DNA of 64,000 nucleotides from NCBI GenBank assembly GCA_020634235.1, contig JACKCB010000006.1, forward strand, positions 124,001-188,000, in the 5' to 3' direction. The notes below the pieces were generated by a model. That model was not told where the DNA came from and did not search any database. It saw nothing but the letters and a program-made list of their open reading frames with translations. Origin of the DNA: Ardenticatenaceae bacterium (GTDB lineage: Bacteria; Chloroflexota; Anaerolineae; Promineifilales; Promineifilaceae). The position numbers and the translations under genes are program-made. Positions 7,069 through 16,070 of the stretch are shown one piece after another. The stretch's first letter is position 1. Each line of letters begins with the position of its first letter.

Positions 7069-10000
7069 GTGTGCCCGTTCTGAGGCGTTTGGGAGCCGGC
7101 CAGGGTCATGATTTCCCGGTGCCAGGGGAAGTTTTGCAGGAAAGCGTCCTGCCAGGCCGGGTTGCCCAGGGCGGCCGCCTGGGCTTGCAGGCGGGCATTG
7201 GCCTGGGCCAGAAGGCTTTTGGCCTGGGCGTTTTGTAGTGCGGCCAGTACCTTGTAGAGGGTGAGGTAAACCCACAATGGCCGGTAGGCGTTGTCCAGGG
7301 TGGGGTTTTGGGCCAGGTGGGCCAGCACGGCGCGGCTGTAGGCCTGGGCGGCGGCCGGGTCGCCGCGCTGGAGGGCTATTTGGGCCAGCCCGGCCGTGGT
7401 TTCGGCCAGCCGGTCTGGCTCTTGCAGTTCGCGCCAGAGGTGGGCTGCTTGCTGGTAGTATGCCTCCCCGGCCGGGAGATCCCCCTGCGAGAGGGCCATT
7501 AATCCTAGTTCGTTCAGCGCTCCCGCTTCCCACACGGCCAGGTCTAAGGCACGGGCAATGGCCAGCGCTTGCGCCAGGTAAGGCGCGGCCAGCGCCGGCT
7601 GCTGCCGGGCAAGATGTACTCTCCCCAACAGCCGGGCCGCCTCATACACTTCCCGCTTATTTTGCGAGGCCAACGCGGTGGTCAGGGCGGTTTCACTGGC
7701 CACCTGGGCCTCGTCCAGGTTTCCTAACTGATAGGCCAGGCGGGCAATGTTGTTGCGCGTCATGGTCGCCCCGTACAGGTCGCCAATGGCCTGTGAAATG
7801 GCCAGGCTGCGCTTGAAATAGGACTGCGCGCCTGCCCACTGCGCCAGGTCCATGGCCAGGCGGCCCAGGTTGTTGAGCAGTACGCCCATGGTGTGCCGCG
7901 CTCCAATCTGCTCCACCATGACCAGGCTCATTTCGAAGTAGCGCTGGGCGATGGCCAGCTCCCCGGCCGAGGCCATCACTGCCCCCAGGCTGTTGAGAGC
8001 GACGGCTTCGCGGCGCAAGTTGCCCATCTCCTGGTAGATGGTTCGGCAGCGGGCGTAGCATTCCCGGGCCGTGGCCCAGTCTTGCCGGTCGAAGGCCAGC
8101 GCACCCTGTGTCCATAGGACGTGGGCCAGCAGATCCGGGTCGTCCATTTCTGCGACAAGGGCGTAGGCTTGTTCCAGCCGGACCTGGGCGGCGGTGTCGT
8201 TGGACTGCCGGCGTAGGGCCAGGACCCACAGGACGAGAATGCGAACCATGGAGGTTTTGTCGGGCAGCGCCTGGGCCCAACCCAGGGCCTGTTGTAAGGT
8301 TTGTAGAACCGGGCGCTTGTCTTCTAGTTCTAGCAGGTAGTCGGCATGGGCCAGGGCGGCCGCTATTTGTTGGGGGCGACCTAATGTTTTGGCCAGGGGC
8401 AGCAGGGTGTGCAGGTCGCTTTGCTGCTGCTCTCGTTCGCCTAGTAGTTCGTACAGTTTTTGGCGGACCATCAGGATGTCGTAGCGCTGCTGCCGCGCCC
8501 CGGCCGGGAGCAGTGCCAGGGCACGGGTCAGGTAATCCAGTGCCGGGTTATTCTCATAACGCGCGGCCGAATCCTGGGCGGCCTGGAAGAGTGCCGTGCT
8601 GGCTGGCAGAGCCAGCTCGTAGTCTCCTAGCTGGTAGGCCATTTCATAATGGTAGGCGATTTGCCGGTAGGGTGGGGGGGTGGTGTTTGCCTGGTGAAGG
8701 CGGATCAGGGTCTCGGCGGCCTGGCGGTGCAGCTTGCGCCGCTGCGCCTGCATCTGCATCTGGTAGGCGGCGTCGCGCAGCAGGGCGTGGCGGAACAGGT
8801 AGCGCAAGTCGTCCAGCATTTGCCACACTTGTTGGCTGGTGGCCAGGCTCAGCTTTTCTGGCAGCAGGGGGTCATCTTCTAGCATGGCGGCGAGTACCGG
8901 CACGGCGAAGCTCTGGCCCAGGATAGCGGCGGTGTGTACGACCTGTTTTACGGGAGCGGGCAGGCGGTCCAGGCGGGTGATGAGCAGGGTGTGCAGTGCG
9001 GGGGGCAGCTCCCCGGCCGGGGGCTGGCCGAGGGTGTACACTAGCTGTTGTCCCTGCATTTGGGGAACTAGCTGTTTCTGTTCCAGCAGGTACAGCAGCA
9101 GTTGTTCGGCGAAGAAGGGGTTGCCATCGCTGCGCTTGTGCAAGAAGCCAATAACTTCGTCGGTCAGTGGGTGTTGGGCGATCTGCTCGGCGATATGCCG
9201 GATGGATGGATGGGGCAGGCTGCCTAGAGGGATGGTGGTAGCGGGGGCGCTGCTGGCCAGGCGATGGGGGGTGCCGTCCAGATGGTAGCGGCTGGCAAGC
9301 AGGAGGGCGGCCGGGTAATCGGCCAACTGTTGGAGCAGGTTGGTGGCCAGGGTTCGTGATTCGGCATCGAGCCAGTGGGCGTCTTCCAGGCAGATGATGG
9401 TGGGGTGGAGCAGGGCCTGGGCCTGAAAGAAGGTGATGAGGGCGATGTGGGTATTTTCGGCGCGCAGCTTGGGGCTGAGTCTCTCGTACAGCGAATTGGG
9501 GGTGGGGAAGCCCAACAGGGCGGCCAGGAAGGATTGGGTGCGGTGCAGCTCGGCGTGGAGTGACGCGGCCTGGGGATCGTGGCTGGCGTGGAGCTGGGCC
9601 AGCAGGTGGTGTAGCTGGGTGGCGAACTGCTGCTGGTTTTGCCTGGAGGATTGGTCGGGCTGCAGGCCGAAGTGGTTCTGCAGGCCGCTGCGGAAGGGGT
9701 TGAGGGGTTGGCGCAGGATGTCGTCGCTGGGGCAGTAGAACCAGCGGGCGTGGGCGGGGAGTTGTTGTTGGATTTGGTAGAGGAGGCGGCTTTTGCCGAT
9801 CCCGGCCGGGCCGTCTATGTACACCAGACCGGCGTTCCGGCCGGGTTGGAAGATGGGCTGTAGGGCGTCTAGCACCTGCCGCAGGGCGGACTGCCGTCCA
9901 ACCATGGCCCCGCGGAACATGAGGTTGAGGGCTGTGCCGGATGCTTCCAGGCGGTAGAGGGGGGTGGTGGCTTGCTGCCCGCGCAGTTGGAACTGCCCCA

Positions 10001-11159
10001 AGGGGGCGAGGCTGAAGCTGTCCTGGATCTCCTGGGCGGCATCTTCGGCCAGCCAGATTTCGCCCCAGGGGCAGTGGAAGGCGATGCGGGCGGCGCTGTT
10101 GACGACGTTGCCGATGGCGCCGTATTCGCAGCGGGCGCTGCCGCCGCGAATGCCGGCCCAGACGAGGCCGTAGGTGAAGCCGGCCCGCCAGAGGCCGGCG
10201 TAGGCCGGGTTGGCTTGCAGGGCCAGCAGGCAGGCGGCGGCACGGGCGACGCTGTTTTCGTGGCTGATGGGGGCGCCAAACCAGAGGACGATGACCAGCC
10301 CTTTGTCGGCAAATTCGACCTGGCTGAAGGTGCCGCCGTAGGTTTGGGTGAGGGTGAGCAGATCGGCAATGAATTGGTGCAGGAGTTCTTGGGTGGGGAA
10401 GGTTCTGCCGGAGATGAAGACGGGGCAGATGGTGCGAAACTCGGCCCCGCCGGCGAAGTCGAGGACCGCGGCCGGGATGAAGGGCTGTTGTTCGGTGCGC
10501 GTGGCGGCGGGTAGGGGGTTGGCGGGGGTGGTGGGGGCGGGCCTGGGGCCGGTGGGCTGGACGTGGCAGAAGTGGGTGCCGGGGATGGGGGTGGCGCTGG
10601 CTGGCAGGCGGTGGATCAGATTGTGGGCGGCCACTATCTGGCCTGTTTGGGCGCAGGCCTGGGCCTGGGCGGCTTGTTCGATGGCTGGCCCGGCAAAATA
10701 GAAGGTGTGGTGGCCTTCTTGCCCAGGGATGCCCCAGTGGACGAGGCCCATGCCCAGCCCAATGCGCACGCCGATGGCGAAGTCGCCATGCCGGGTGGGG
10801 AAGATCCGTGTCTGGCCGTTGGCGGTGAGGTAGTGTTGGATGGCGGTGGCGGTGTGCCAGGCTTGCAGGATGGCCTGGGTGGTGTCGTTGTTTTTTACGG
10901 GGAAGATGGCGGTGAAGGCGTCTCCGGCGAAGAGGGGAATGATGCCGTTGTAGGTGGCGGTTTCTTGGACGAGGGGGCGGAAGATGGTGGCCATCGTTTC
11001 GCCTAATACCTCGGCCCCATCGGTGCGGTGCTGGAAGAGGGTTTCGGTCAGGGCGGTGAAGCCGGAGATGTCCACGAATAGGACCCCGGCCGGGAATTGC
11101 CCCGTGTACTGCCCCCCGGCGAACTGTTCGAGGATGAACCTGGGGACGAAATTACGCAT
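7065..11159 (-). CDS. Two-domain class III nucleotide cyclase with AAA ATPase and TPR repeats (soluble-adenylyl-cyclase-like)
   Basis: A 1364-residue signalling protein. Residues 24-190 form a first class III cyclase domain with both metal-binding aspartates (Asp30 in FVDISGFT, Asp80 in FAGDAFTAIF) but Glu161 and Gln165 where transition-state Asn and Arg are expected. Residues 240-405 form a second cyclase domain with Phe248 and Lys286 at the metal positions but intact Asn354 and Arg358 (GNVVNSAAR). The halves are complementary, as in mammalian adenylyl cyclases. Then come a P-loop ATPase (GPAGIGKS at 450-457; Walker B IICLEDAHWLD) and about ten TPR-like repeats to the C-terminus. I moved the start to the ATG at 11159, preceded by GGAAAAGG; the upstream frame is low-complexity Pro/Arg. 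Product is probably cAMP. Confidence 0.85.
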   Translation of the reverse strand: MRNFVPRFILEQFAGGQYTGQFPAGVLFVDISGFTALTETLFQHRTDGAEVLGETMATIFRPLVQETATYNGIIPLFAGDAFTAIFPVKNNDTTQAILQAWHTATAIQHYLTANGQTRIFPTRHGDFAIGVRIGLGMGLVHWGIPGQEGHHTFYFAGPAIEQAAQAQACAQTGQIVAAHNLIHRLPASATPIPGTHFCHVQPTGPRPAPTTPANPLPAATRTEQQPFIPAAVLDFAGGAEFRTICPVFISGRTFPTQELLHQFIADLLTLTQTYGGTFSQVEFADKGLVIVLWFGAPISHENSVARAAACLLALQANPAYAGLWRAGFTYGLVWAGIRGGSARCEYGAIGNVVNSAARIAFHCPWGEIWLAEDAAQEIQDSFSLAPLGQFQLRGQQATTPLYRLEASGTALNLMFRGAMVGRQSALRQVLDALQPIFQPGRNAGLVYIDGPAGIGKSRLLYQIQQQLPAHARWFYCPSDDILRQPLNPFRSGLQNHFGLQPDQSSRQNQQQFATQLHHLLAQLHASHDPQAASLHAELHRTQSFLAALLGFPTPNSLYERLSPKLRAENTHIALITFFQAQALLHPTIICLEDAHWLDAESRTLATNLLQQLADYPAALLLASRYHLDGTPHRLASSAPATTIPLGSLPHPSIRHIAEQIAQHPLTDEVIGFLHKRSDGNPFFAEQLLLYLLEQKQLVPQMQGQQLVYTLGQPPAGELPPALHTLLITRLDRLPAPVKQVVHTAAILGQSFAVPVLAAMLEDDPLLPEKLSLATSQQVWQMLDDLRYLFRHALLRDAAYQMQMQAQRRKLHRQAAETLIRLHQANTTPPPYRQIAYHYEMAYQLGDYELALPASTALFQAAQDSAARYENNPALDYLTRALALLPAGARQQRYDILMVRQKLYELLGEREQQQSDLHTLLPLAKTLGRPQQIAAALAHADYLLELEDKRPVLQTLQQALGWAQALPDKTSMVRILVLWVLALRRQSNDTAAQVRLEQAYALVAEMDDPDLLAHVLWTQGALAFDRQDWATARECYARCRTIYQEMGNLRREAVALNSLGAVMASAGELAIAQRYFEMSLVMVEQIGARHTMGVLLNNLGRLAMDLAQWAGAQSYFKRSLAISQAIGDLYGATMTRNNIARLAYQLGNLDEAQVASETALTTALASQNKREVYEAARLLGRVHLARQQPALAAPYLAQALAIARALDLAVWEAGALNELGLMALSQGDLPAGEAYYQQAAHLWRELQEPDRLAETTAGLAQIALQRGDPAAAQAYSRAVLAHLAQNPTLDNAYRPLWVYLTLYKVLAALQNAQAKSLLAQANARLQAQAAALGNPAWQDAFLQNFPWHREIMTLAGSQTPQNGHT

Positions 11160-11306
11160 TGCCTTTTCCAACCTGCTGTCTGATGCCTCGATCCTGCCAC
11201 AAAGCGGACGTTGTGGCAAGCGGGTGGAATTAAACGGGGGGGGCCGGGCGGGGCGGGGCCGGGCACGCCCAGGCAAGTTGGAAGTGGGCGGCGCGAGGGT
11301 GGTTTG

Positions 11307-13346
11307 TTAGGGCAGCATGATGGTGATGGACTTGTGGTAGGTGGCGTGGTGGATGAAGTTGTAGCCGTCGATCACCCGGTCCCAGACGTTCAGGTAGAAG
11401 GTGTGGGCGCAGCGCCGGTTGGTGGCGTGCCAGGGGGCGGCGGGTGGGGCGGGGACAATTGCGCCCCCGGCCGGGGTGCCTACCCACAGGCGGTTGGGTA
11501 CGGGGGTGTAGCTTTCGCTGGCTACGCCGCCCGATTGGTTGTCGCCCCACATGGCGGTGAGCTGCCAGCTCTTGAGATGCCCTTCATTGTCACGGGCGAT
11601 GACGTCGAAGGTGAAGTTGTTGCTGCCGCTGCTGACGATGCCGCAGGTGCCCACGCTGCTGCCATCGTGCAGGATGTTGTCGATGACGGCGATGGGCCAA
11701 CTGTTGTCGAGGCGCAACTGCATGGTGTGGCTGCTGATCTGGCTGCCGCTGCTCATGGCGGTGTAGAAGGCGACGCGCACGGTGCACAGTCCGTTGTGCA
11801 GGCCGTTGGTGTTTAGCCGGTAGCCCAGCCAGTGGTTGTACCACAGCTCGTTGGGCTGGCGCACGGGGTAGTAGCCGCTGGGGGAGGCGGCGCGGGTTTG
11901 CAGCTCGAACTGGTTGGTGCTGGTGCTCCAGCGGTAGTCGTACCAGGTCTGGCGGGGTTCGGTTTCGCCGCTGCCGTCGTTGACGAAGAGGCGGTAGTAG
12001 CGCGCGCCCTCGGCGAAGCCGCGGGTGTGGTTGAGCATGATGGACAGGGTGCCGCCAAAGGGGGTGTCTTTGACCTGGAAGAAGTAGTTGGGATCGCCGG
12101 TGGTGTCGGCGTAGCCGTTGAAGATGCGGTCGACGGGGACGTGACCAACACCCAGCAGCATAGGCCCGGCCGGGGTGAAGACGGAGCCGGTGAGGTCTAG
12201 CTGGCTAAGTTCGCTGTTGCTGCACAGCAGCAGCCGGTTGGCGGCGGCCACGGCCACGCTGGAGGGGCGGAAGGGGACGGCGTTGGCGATGGTTTGCTGG
12301 CCGGCGGTGGCCTGGCTCAGGTCGATGAGGATGACCCGGTTGGCCGGGTCGCGCTCGGTGGTGAGGATGCCGCTTTCGCCGGCGTCGGTCCAGGTGAGGA
12401 AGAAGGGGTTGACCAGCCCGCTAATCACGGTTTCGCGGTGGCCGGTGTTGAGTTCGATGCGGATGATCCGCCCGCCGCCGAGGGCCTGTTCGCTGATGTA
12501 GGCGAAACGCAGGTCTTGGGTGAGCAGCAGGCCGATGGCGTTGTCCAGGTTGTTGGCCAGGGTGGTCTGGCTGCCGCTGGCCAGGTTGATGCGCAGTAAG
12601 CGCCCCGGCCGGGCGTATTCCACCACGTAGGCGTGGCCACGCGCTTCGTCCAGGAAGATCTGCTGGGGCGCGGTCATGCCGCTGCTGACCATGGCGGCGT
12701 GGCTGCGGTTGGCGTTGCCCAGGTTCACGCGCAGCAGGTTGCCGCTGCGCTCGGTGACGTAGGCGTGCAGGCCATCGGCCTCGACAACCACGTCCTCTGG
12801 CTGGGTGTAGCCGGTGCCCAATACCTGGTACTGGGGCAGAATGTGGTAGGTGCGCCAGCGAATGGTGATATCGCGGTCGTAATGCACCACCTGTACCTTG
12901 GCGTAGTTGCCCTGGTTGGTGCGCACGGCGAAGACGGCCCCGTTGGTGAGCAGGTTGCTGCTGTTGTTGCTGCCGTTGATGGGGGCGCCGCCATAGGTGA
13001 GGGCCTGCAGTTCGGCGGCGGAGAGGTTGGTGTAGCTAATGCCGCCCAGGTAGACGATCTGTGCCCCGTGGACGGGGTCCATGCTGCGCTCGACGCTGGT
13101 GTGCATGTGCCAGAATACGTCCCAATTGGTGCCGCCGGGGACGGTGCTCTGGGTACCGGTGTCGAAATCAAAACGGCGGGTGCCTTCCAGGATGGTCTGG
13201 CCACTGGAGATGATTTGCCCGGTGCCAACAAGGTCATAACGGGCGAGTTTGCCGTTGAATTCGACGAAGATGAGGCGGTTGCGGTCGGCCAGGTAGTGGG
13301 AACCAATCGCGCCGCCAAGGCCGCTAACGAGGGTTTGGGTGGTCAT
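11307..13346 (-). CDS. Beta-propeller-like protein of unknown function
   Basis: A 679-residue protein without a signal peptide or membrane segment. From about residue 170 to 395 it carries five or so units of about 45 residues with the pattern hydrophobic-AYV-x-E-x-x-G-x-L-L-R-x-N-L (for example GLHAYVTERSGNLLRVNL and GHAYVVEYARPGRLLRINL), typical of NHL/YncE-type propeller blades. The rest, including a C-terminal part rich in Trp, Tyr and Asn, is not recognised. CGGAGG precedes the ATG. It lies 147 bases upstream of the cyclase gene in the same direction and could be cotranscribed. Propellers usually bind ligands or partner proteins; no enzyme motif is visible. Confidence 0.6.
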   Translation of the reverse strand: MTTQTLVSGLGGAIGSHYLADRNRLIFVEFNGKLARYDLVGTGQIISSGQTILEGTRRFDFDTGTQSTVPGGTNWDVFWHMHTSVERSMDPVHGAQIVYLGGISYTNLSAAELQALTYGGAPINGSNNSSNLLTNGAVFAVRTNQGNYAKVQVVHYDRDITIRWRTYHILPQYQVLGTGYTQPEDVVVEADGLHAYVTERSGNLLRVNLGNANRSHAAMVSSGMTAPQQIFLDEARGHAYVVEYARPGRLLRINLASGSQTTLANNLDNAIGLLLTQDLRFAYISEQALGGGRIIRIELNTGHRETVISGLVNPFFLTWTDAGESGILTTERDPANRVILIDLSQATAGQQTIANAVPFRPSSVAVAAANRLLLCSNSELSQLDLTGSVFTPAGPMLLGVGHVPVDRIFNGYADTTGDPNYFFQVKDTPFGGTLSIMLNHTRGFAEGARYYRLFVNDGSGETEPRQTWYDYRWSTSTNQFELQTRAASPSGYYPVRQPNELWYNHWLGYRLNTNGLHNGLCTVRVAFYTAMSSGSQISSHTMQLRLDNSWPIAVIDNILHDGSSVGTCGIVSSGSNNFTFDVIARDNEGHLKSWQLTAMWGDNQSGGVASESYTPVPNRLWVGTPAGGAIVPAPPAAPWHATNRRCAHTFYLNVWDRVIDGYNFIHHATYHKSITIMLP

Positions 13347-13539
13347 GGGGTTGCCTCCGAAATGGGGAGTCGGTGGCCAGCGGCGGAGGGGCGCGGGATG
13401 GTTGGCCGGTCACCGGTTCCAGGGGTATTTGGTGTTCAAATGGATACACTCACTAGGAATAAACGTGGCTGTGTTGGGTTTTCCGGTGGGCAAAAGTGCG
13501 CCGGCAATGGATAATGCGGCTCAAACTGGAGTGTGTGAC

Positions 13540-13887
13540 ATGGGTATTTGGGAGAAGTTGTTTGGACCGCCGCTGCCGCAAATCACCCCGGCCGGGGCGT
13601 ATGCCCGCCTGCAAGAAAGCAATCCGCCGCTGATCATCGACGTGCGCCAGCCGGTGGAGACAAAATCCGGCAGCGTGCCGGGGGCAGTCCTGGTCCCCCT
13701 CACCGAGCTGGGCCGCCGCATGGGCGAACTGCCACCAGATCAGGAGATCCTCTGCATCTGTTTTTCCGGCCATCGCAGCCCGGTTGCCGCCCGGCGGCTG
13801 GCGCGCGCCGGCTACCGGGTGGTCAACGTCACCGGCGGTATCACCGCCTGGCAAAAGGCCGGTTTGCCCCTAGACGCGCCAGCGTAA
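13540..13887 (+). CDS. Single-domain rhodanese-like sulfurtransferase
   Basis: A 115-residue rhodanese domain. The hallmark DVRQPVETKSGSVPGA segment and the active-site loop CFSGHRS, with Cys as the sulfur carrier, are both present, followed by the closing GGITAWQKAGLPL. Such proteins shuttle persulfide sulfur to cyanide, thioredoxin or biosynthetic enzymes. I start at the ATG at 13540, with GGAG eight bases before it and the typical MGIWEKLFG opening; an ATG at 13507 is possible. It is divergent from the propeller gene and appears monocistronic. Confidence 0.85.
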   Translation: MGIWEKLFGPPLPQITPAGAYARLQESNPPLIIDVRQPVETKSGSVPGAVLVPLTELGRRMGELPPDQEILCICFSGHRSPVAARRLARAGYRVVNVTGGITAWQKAGLPLDAPA

Positions 13888-14148
13888 ATGGGGCCGGGAG
13901 GCGGGACCACCTGAAAGTAGAAATGTAAGTTAGGCACCGTAGAATGCTAGCAGAATATGGGTGCCAATGGTCGAGTGTTGTGTATTCAGTGGGAAACGGA
14001 GGAAAAATGGAAGGCCAAGAGCCGCGCGCCACTGCCGGCTTGTCTACCGGCAGAACGAGAAGCTGCCTGGCTCAAGCCATTGACCCCATCCCACCCCAAG
14101 TAATCACCCCCTTGTCTTTTCCCTTCTCAGTTTCCTAGGAGAATTGTC
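13888..14148. other. Non-coding gap before the surface-polysaccharide genes
   Basis: No protein family is visible. A GGAGG at 13998 precedes an ATG at 14007 that opens only a 43-codon, Pro/Ser/Thr-rich frame, which I do not accept as a gene. The promoter of the sugar-nucleotide genes probably lies here, but no hexamer pair with 16-18 base spacing stands out. Confidence 0.4.
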
Positions 14149-14925
14149 ATGAAAGTAGCCATTCTGGCCGGCGGCAAAGGATCCCGCCTGGCAGAAGAGA
14201 CAGTCATTAAGCCCAAGCCGATGGTCGAGATTGGTGGCCGGCCCATTATCTGGCACATCATGCGCCACTATGCCCATTACGGCCACAAGGAGTTCTACAT
14301 TGCCCTGGGCTACAAAGGGGAGGTGCTCAAGAAGTACATGGTGGACTACGCCGCGCTTAGCAGCGACCTGACTGTGGATATGCGGGCCGGGACGGTGAAA
14401 CCCCATGCCAACTTCTTGCCGGATTGGGTGGTGAACCTGGTAGACACCGGCCAGGAAACGATGACTGGCGGCCGCATCAAGCGGTTGGCCCCTTACCTCA
14501 AGGATGGCACCTTCATGCTCACCTGGGGGGATGGCGTGGCGGATATCGATCTGGACGATCTGCTGGCCTTTCATCGTTCGCATGGCAAGCTGGCCACGCT
14601 GACCGCCGTCCGCCCCCCGGCCCGTTATGGTCACCTGGTCTTCGAGGGCGACAGGGTGGCCGAGTTCAACGAAAAGCCGCAGATTGGCGAGGGCTGGATC
14701 AACGGTGCCTTCTTTGTGTTGGAACCGGAAATCTTTGATTTTATTGATGGGGATGACACGCAATGGGAGCGGGAACCAATGGAGCGCCTGGCCGCGAGTG
14801 GCCAACTGATGGCCTACCGTCACGGCTCCTTCTGGCAGTGTATGGATACGCTGCGCGAGCGACACATTTTGGAAAGCCTCTGGCAATCTGGCAATGCCCC
14901 CTGGGCCGTTTGGGAGAAATCATGA
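14149..14925 (+). CDS. rfbF: Glucose-1-phosphate cytidylyltransferase-type nucleotidyltransferase
   Basis: A 258-residue sugar-1-phosphate nucleotidyltransferase. It opens with the nucleotide-binding signature MKVAILAGGKGSRLAEET and the lysine motif KPKPMVEIGGRPIIWHIM, and has the family's usual length of about 256. Closest by recall to RfbF, which makes CDP-glucose from glucose 1-phosphate and CTP as the first step to CDP-3,6-dideoxy and branched sugars. AGGAG lies just upstream. It overlaps by ATGA the following epimerase/dehydratase gene, and a C-methyltransferase comes next, which fits synthesis of a modified deoxysugar. Nucleotide (CTP) specificity is inferred from family resemblance only. 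Confidence 0.85.
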   Translation: MKVAILAGGKGSRLAEETVIKPKPMVEIGGRPIIWHIMRHYAHYGHKEFYIALGYKGEVLKKYMVDYAALSSDLTVDMRAGTVKPHANFLPDWVVNLVDTGQETMTGGRIKRLAPYLKDGTFMLTWGDGVADIDLDDLLAFHRSHGKLATLTAVRPPARYGHLVFEGDRVAEFNEKPQIGEGWINGAFFVLEPEIFDFIDGDDTQWEREPMERLAASGQLMAYRHGSFWQCMDTLRERHILESLWQSGNAPWAVWEKS

Positions 14926-15971
14926 AAGTATTAGTTACGGGTCACAATGGTTATGTAGGCACTATCATGGTGCCGATGCTGTTGAAAGCTGGTCACGAAG
15001 TGGTTGGTATGGATACCAATCTGTACGAAGGCTCGACGTTTGGTGATAACCGGGAGACGGCTGACGTGCCGGCGCTGACCAAGGATGTGCGTGACGTCGT
15101 TTTGGAGGATTTGGCCGGGTATGAGGCGATCATTCACCTGGCCGGCCTGTCTAACGACCCGCTGGGGGATTTGAACCCGGAGCTGACTTACGAAATCAAC
15201 CACCGGGCTTCCATGAAGCTGGCCCTGCTGGCCAAAGAAGCGGGCGTGCCGCGCTTTATCTTTTCCTCCTCGTGCAGCAACTATGGTGCCGGCGGGCAGG
15301 ATTGGCTGGATGAGGATTCGGCCTTTAACCCGATTACTCCCTATGGCCGCTCTAAGGTCATGGTGGAGCAGGACCTGGCCAAACTGGTGGACAGCGACTT
15401 TAGCCCCACTTATCTGCGCAGTGCGACTGCTTATGGCGTGTCGCCACGGCTGCGCTTTGACCTGGTGCTGAATAATCTGGTGGCCTGGGCGTATACCACC
15501 GGCCGGGTCTATCTAAAAAGCGATGGCACTCCCTGGCGGCCCATTGTCCACGTAGAGGATATGTCTCGCGCATTCCTGGCGGTGCTGCACGCGCCGCGTG
15601 AACTGGTCCATGACCAGGCATTTAACGTGGGCCGGCCGGAAGAGAACTACCGCATCAGCGAACTGGCCGAAATTGTGGCCGGCGTGGTGCCCAACAGCCG
15701 GATTGAATATGCCGAAGGGGCTGGCCCCGACCTGCGCTGTTACCGGGTGGACAGCAGCAAGATCGCCCGCACCCTGCCCGATTACCAGCCCACCTGGGAT
15801 GCCCGCCAGGGCGCGGAAGAGCTTTATGCCGCTTACCAGCGCGTGGGGCTGCACCTGGAAGAGTTCGAAGGGCCGCGTTACCGGCGGATTCATCACATTA
15901 AGGAGCTGCTGCGCACCGGCCGGTTAGATGAGCATTTACGCTGGCGCGAGCCGGCTTCCCTGGCCCTGTAG
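14922..15971 (+). CDS. NAD-dependent nucleotide-sugar epimerase/dehydratase (extended SDR)
   Basis: A 349-residue extended short-chain dehydrogenase. GHNGYVGTIMVPMLL is the NAD-binding glycine-rich loop, SSSCSNYG and YGRSK supply the Ser/Tyr/Lys catalytic triad, and the C-terminus has the sugar-binding pattern with FNVGRPEENYRISELAE. The ATGA overlap with the preceding nucleotidyltransferase argues that it acts on that enzyme's product, as a 4,6-dehydratase, 4-ketoreductase or epimerase. It is shorter in motif agreement to true CDP-glucose 4,6-dehydratases (RfbG) than I would expect, so I leave the exact reaction open. The first ATG of the longer frame (14763) lies inside the previous gene and is rejected. 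Confidence 0.85.
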   Translation: MKVLVTGHNGYVGTIMVPMLLKAGHEVVGMDTNLYEGSTFGDNRETADVPALTKDVRDVVLEDLAGYEAIIHLAGLSNDPLGDLNPELTYEINHRASMKLALLAKEAGVPRFIFSSSCSNYGAGGQDWLDEDSAFNPITPYGRSKVMVEQDLAKLVDSDFSPTYLRSATAYGVSPRLRFDLVLNNLVAWAYTTGRVYLKSDGTPWRPIVHVEDMSRAFLAVLHAPRELVHDQAFNVGRPEENYRISELAEIVAGVVPNSRIEYAEGAGPDLRCYRVDSSKIARTLPDYQPTWDARQGAEELYAAYQRVGLHLEEFEGPRYRRIHHIKELLRTGRLDEHLRWREPASLAL

Positions 15972-15984
15972 CCCAGACCGCAAA

Positions 15985-16028
15985 CCGGAGGGCGCAATGC
16001 GTAACTGCTTAGGCATTGCGCCCTCCGG
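15985..16028 (+). terminator. Strong hairpin between sugar-nucleotide genes
   Basis: CCGGAGGGCGCAATGC (15985-16000) and its exact complement (16013-16028) form a perfect 16-bp stem with a 12-base loop. It is not followed by a clear T-run, so it could attenuate, protect the 3' end or be a mobile palindrome rather than a classic terminator. Confidence 0.5.
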
Positions 16029-16070
16029 CATTCTGTAATACACCTTTACGCCCCCACTCAGGAAGCAACC

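Noticed and set aside
13944..14138. Small open frame with GGAGG before an internal ATG at 14007
   Set aside because: The 43-residue product has no recognisable features and ends ten bases before the next gene; kept only as part of the gap.
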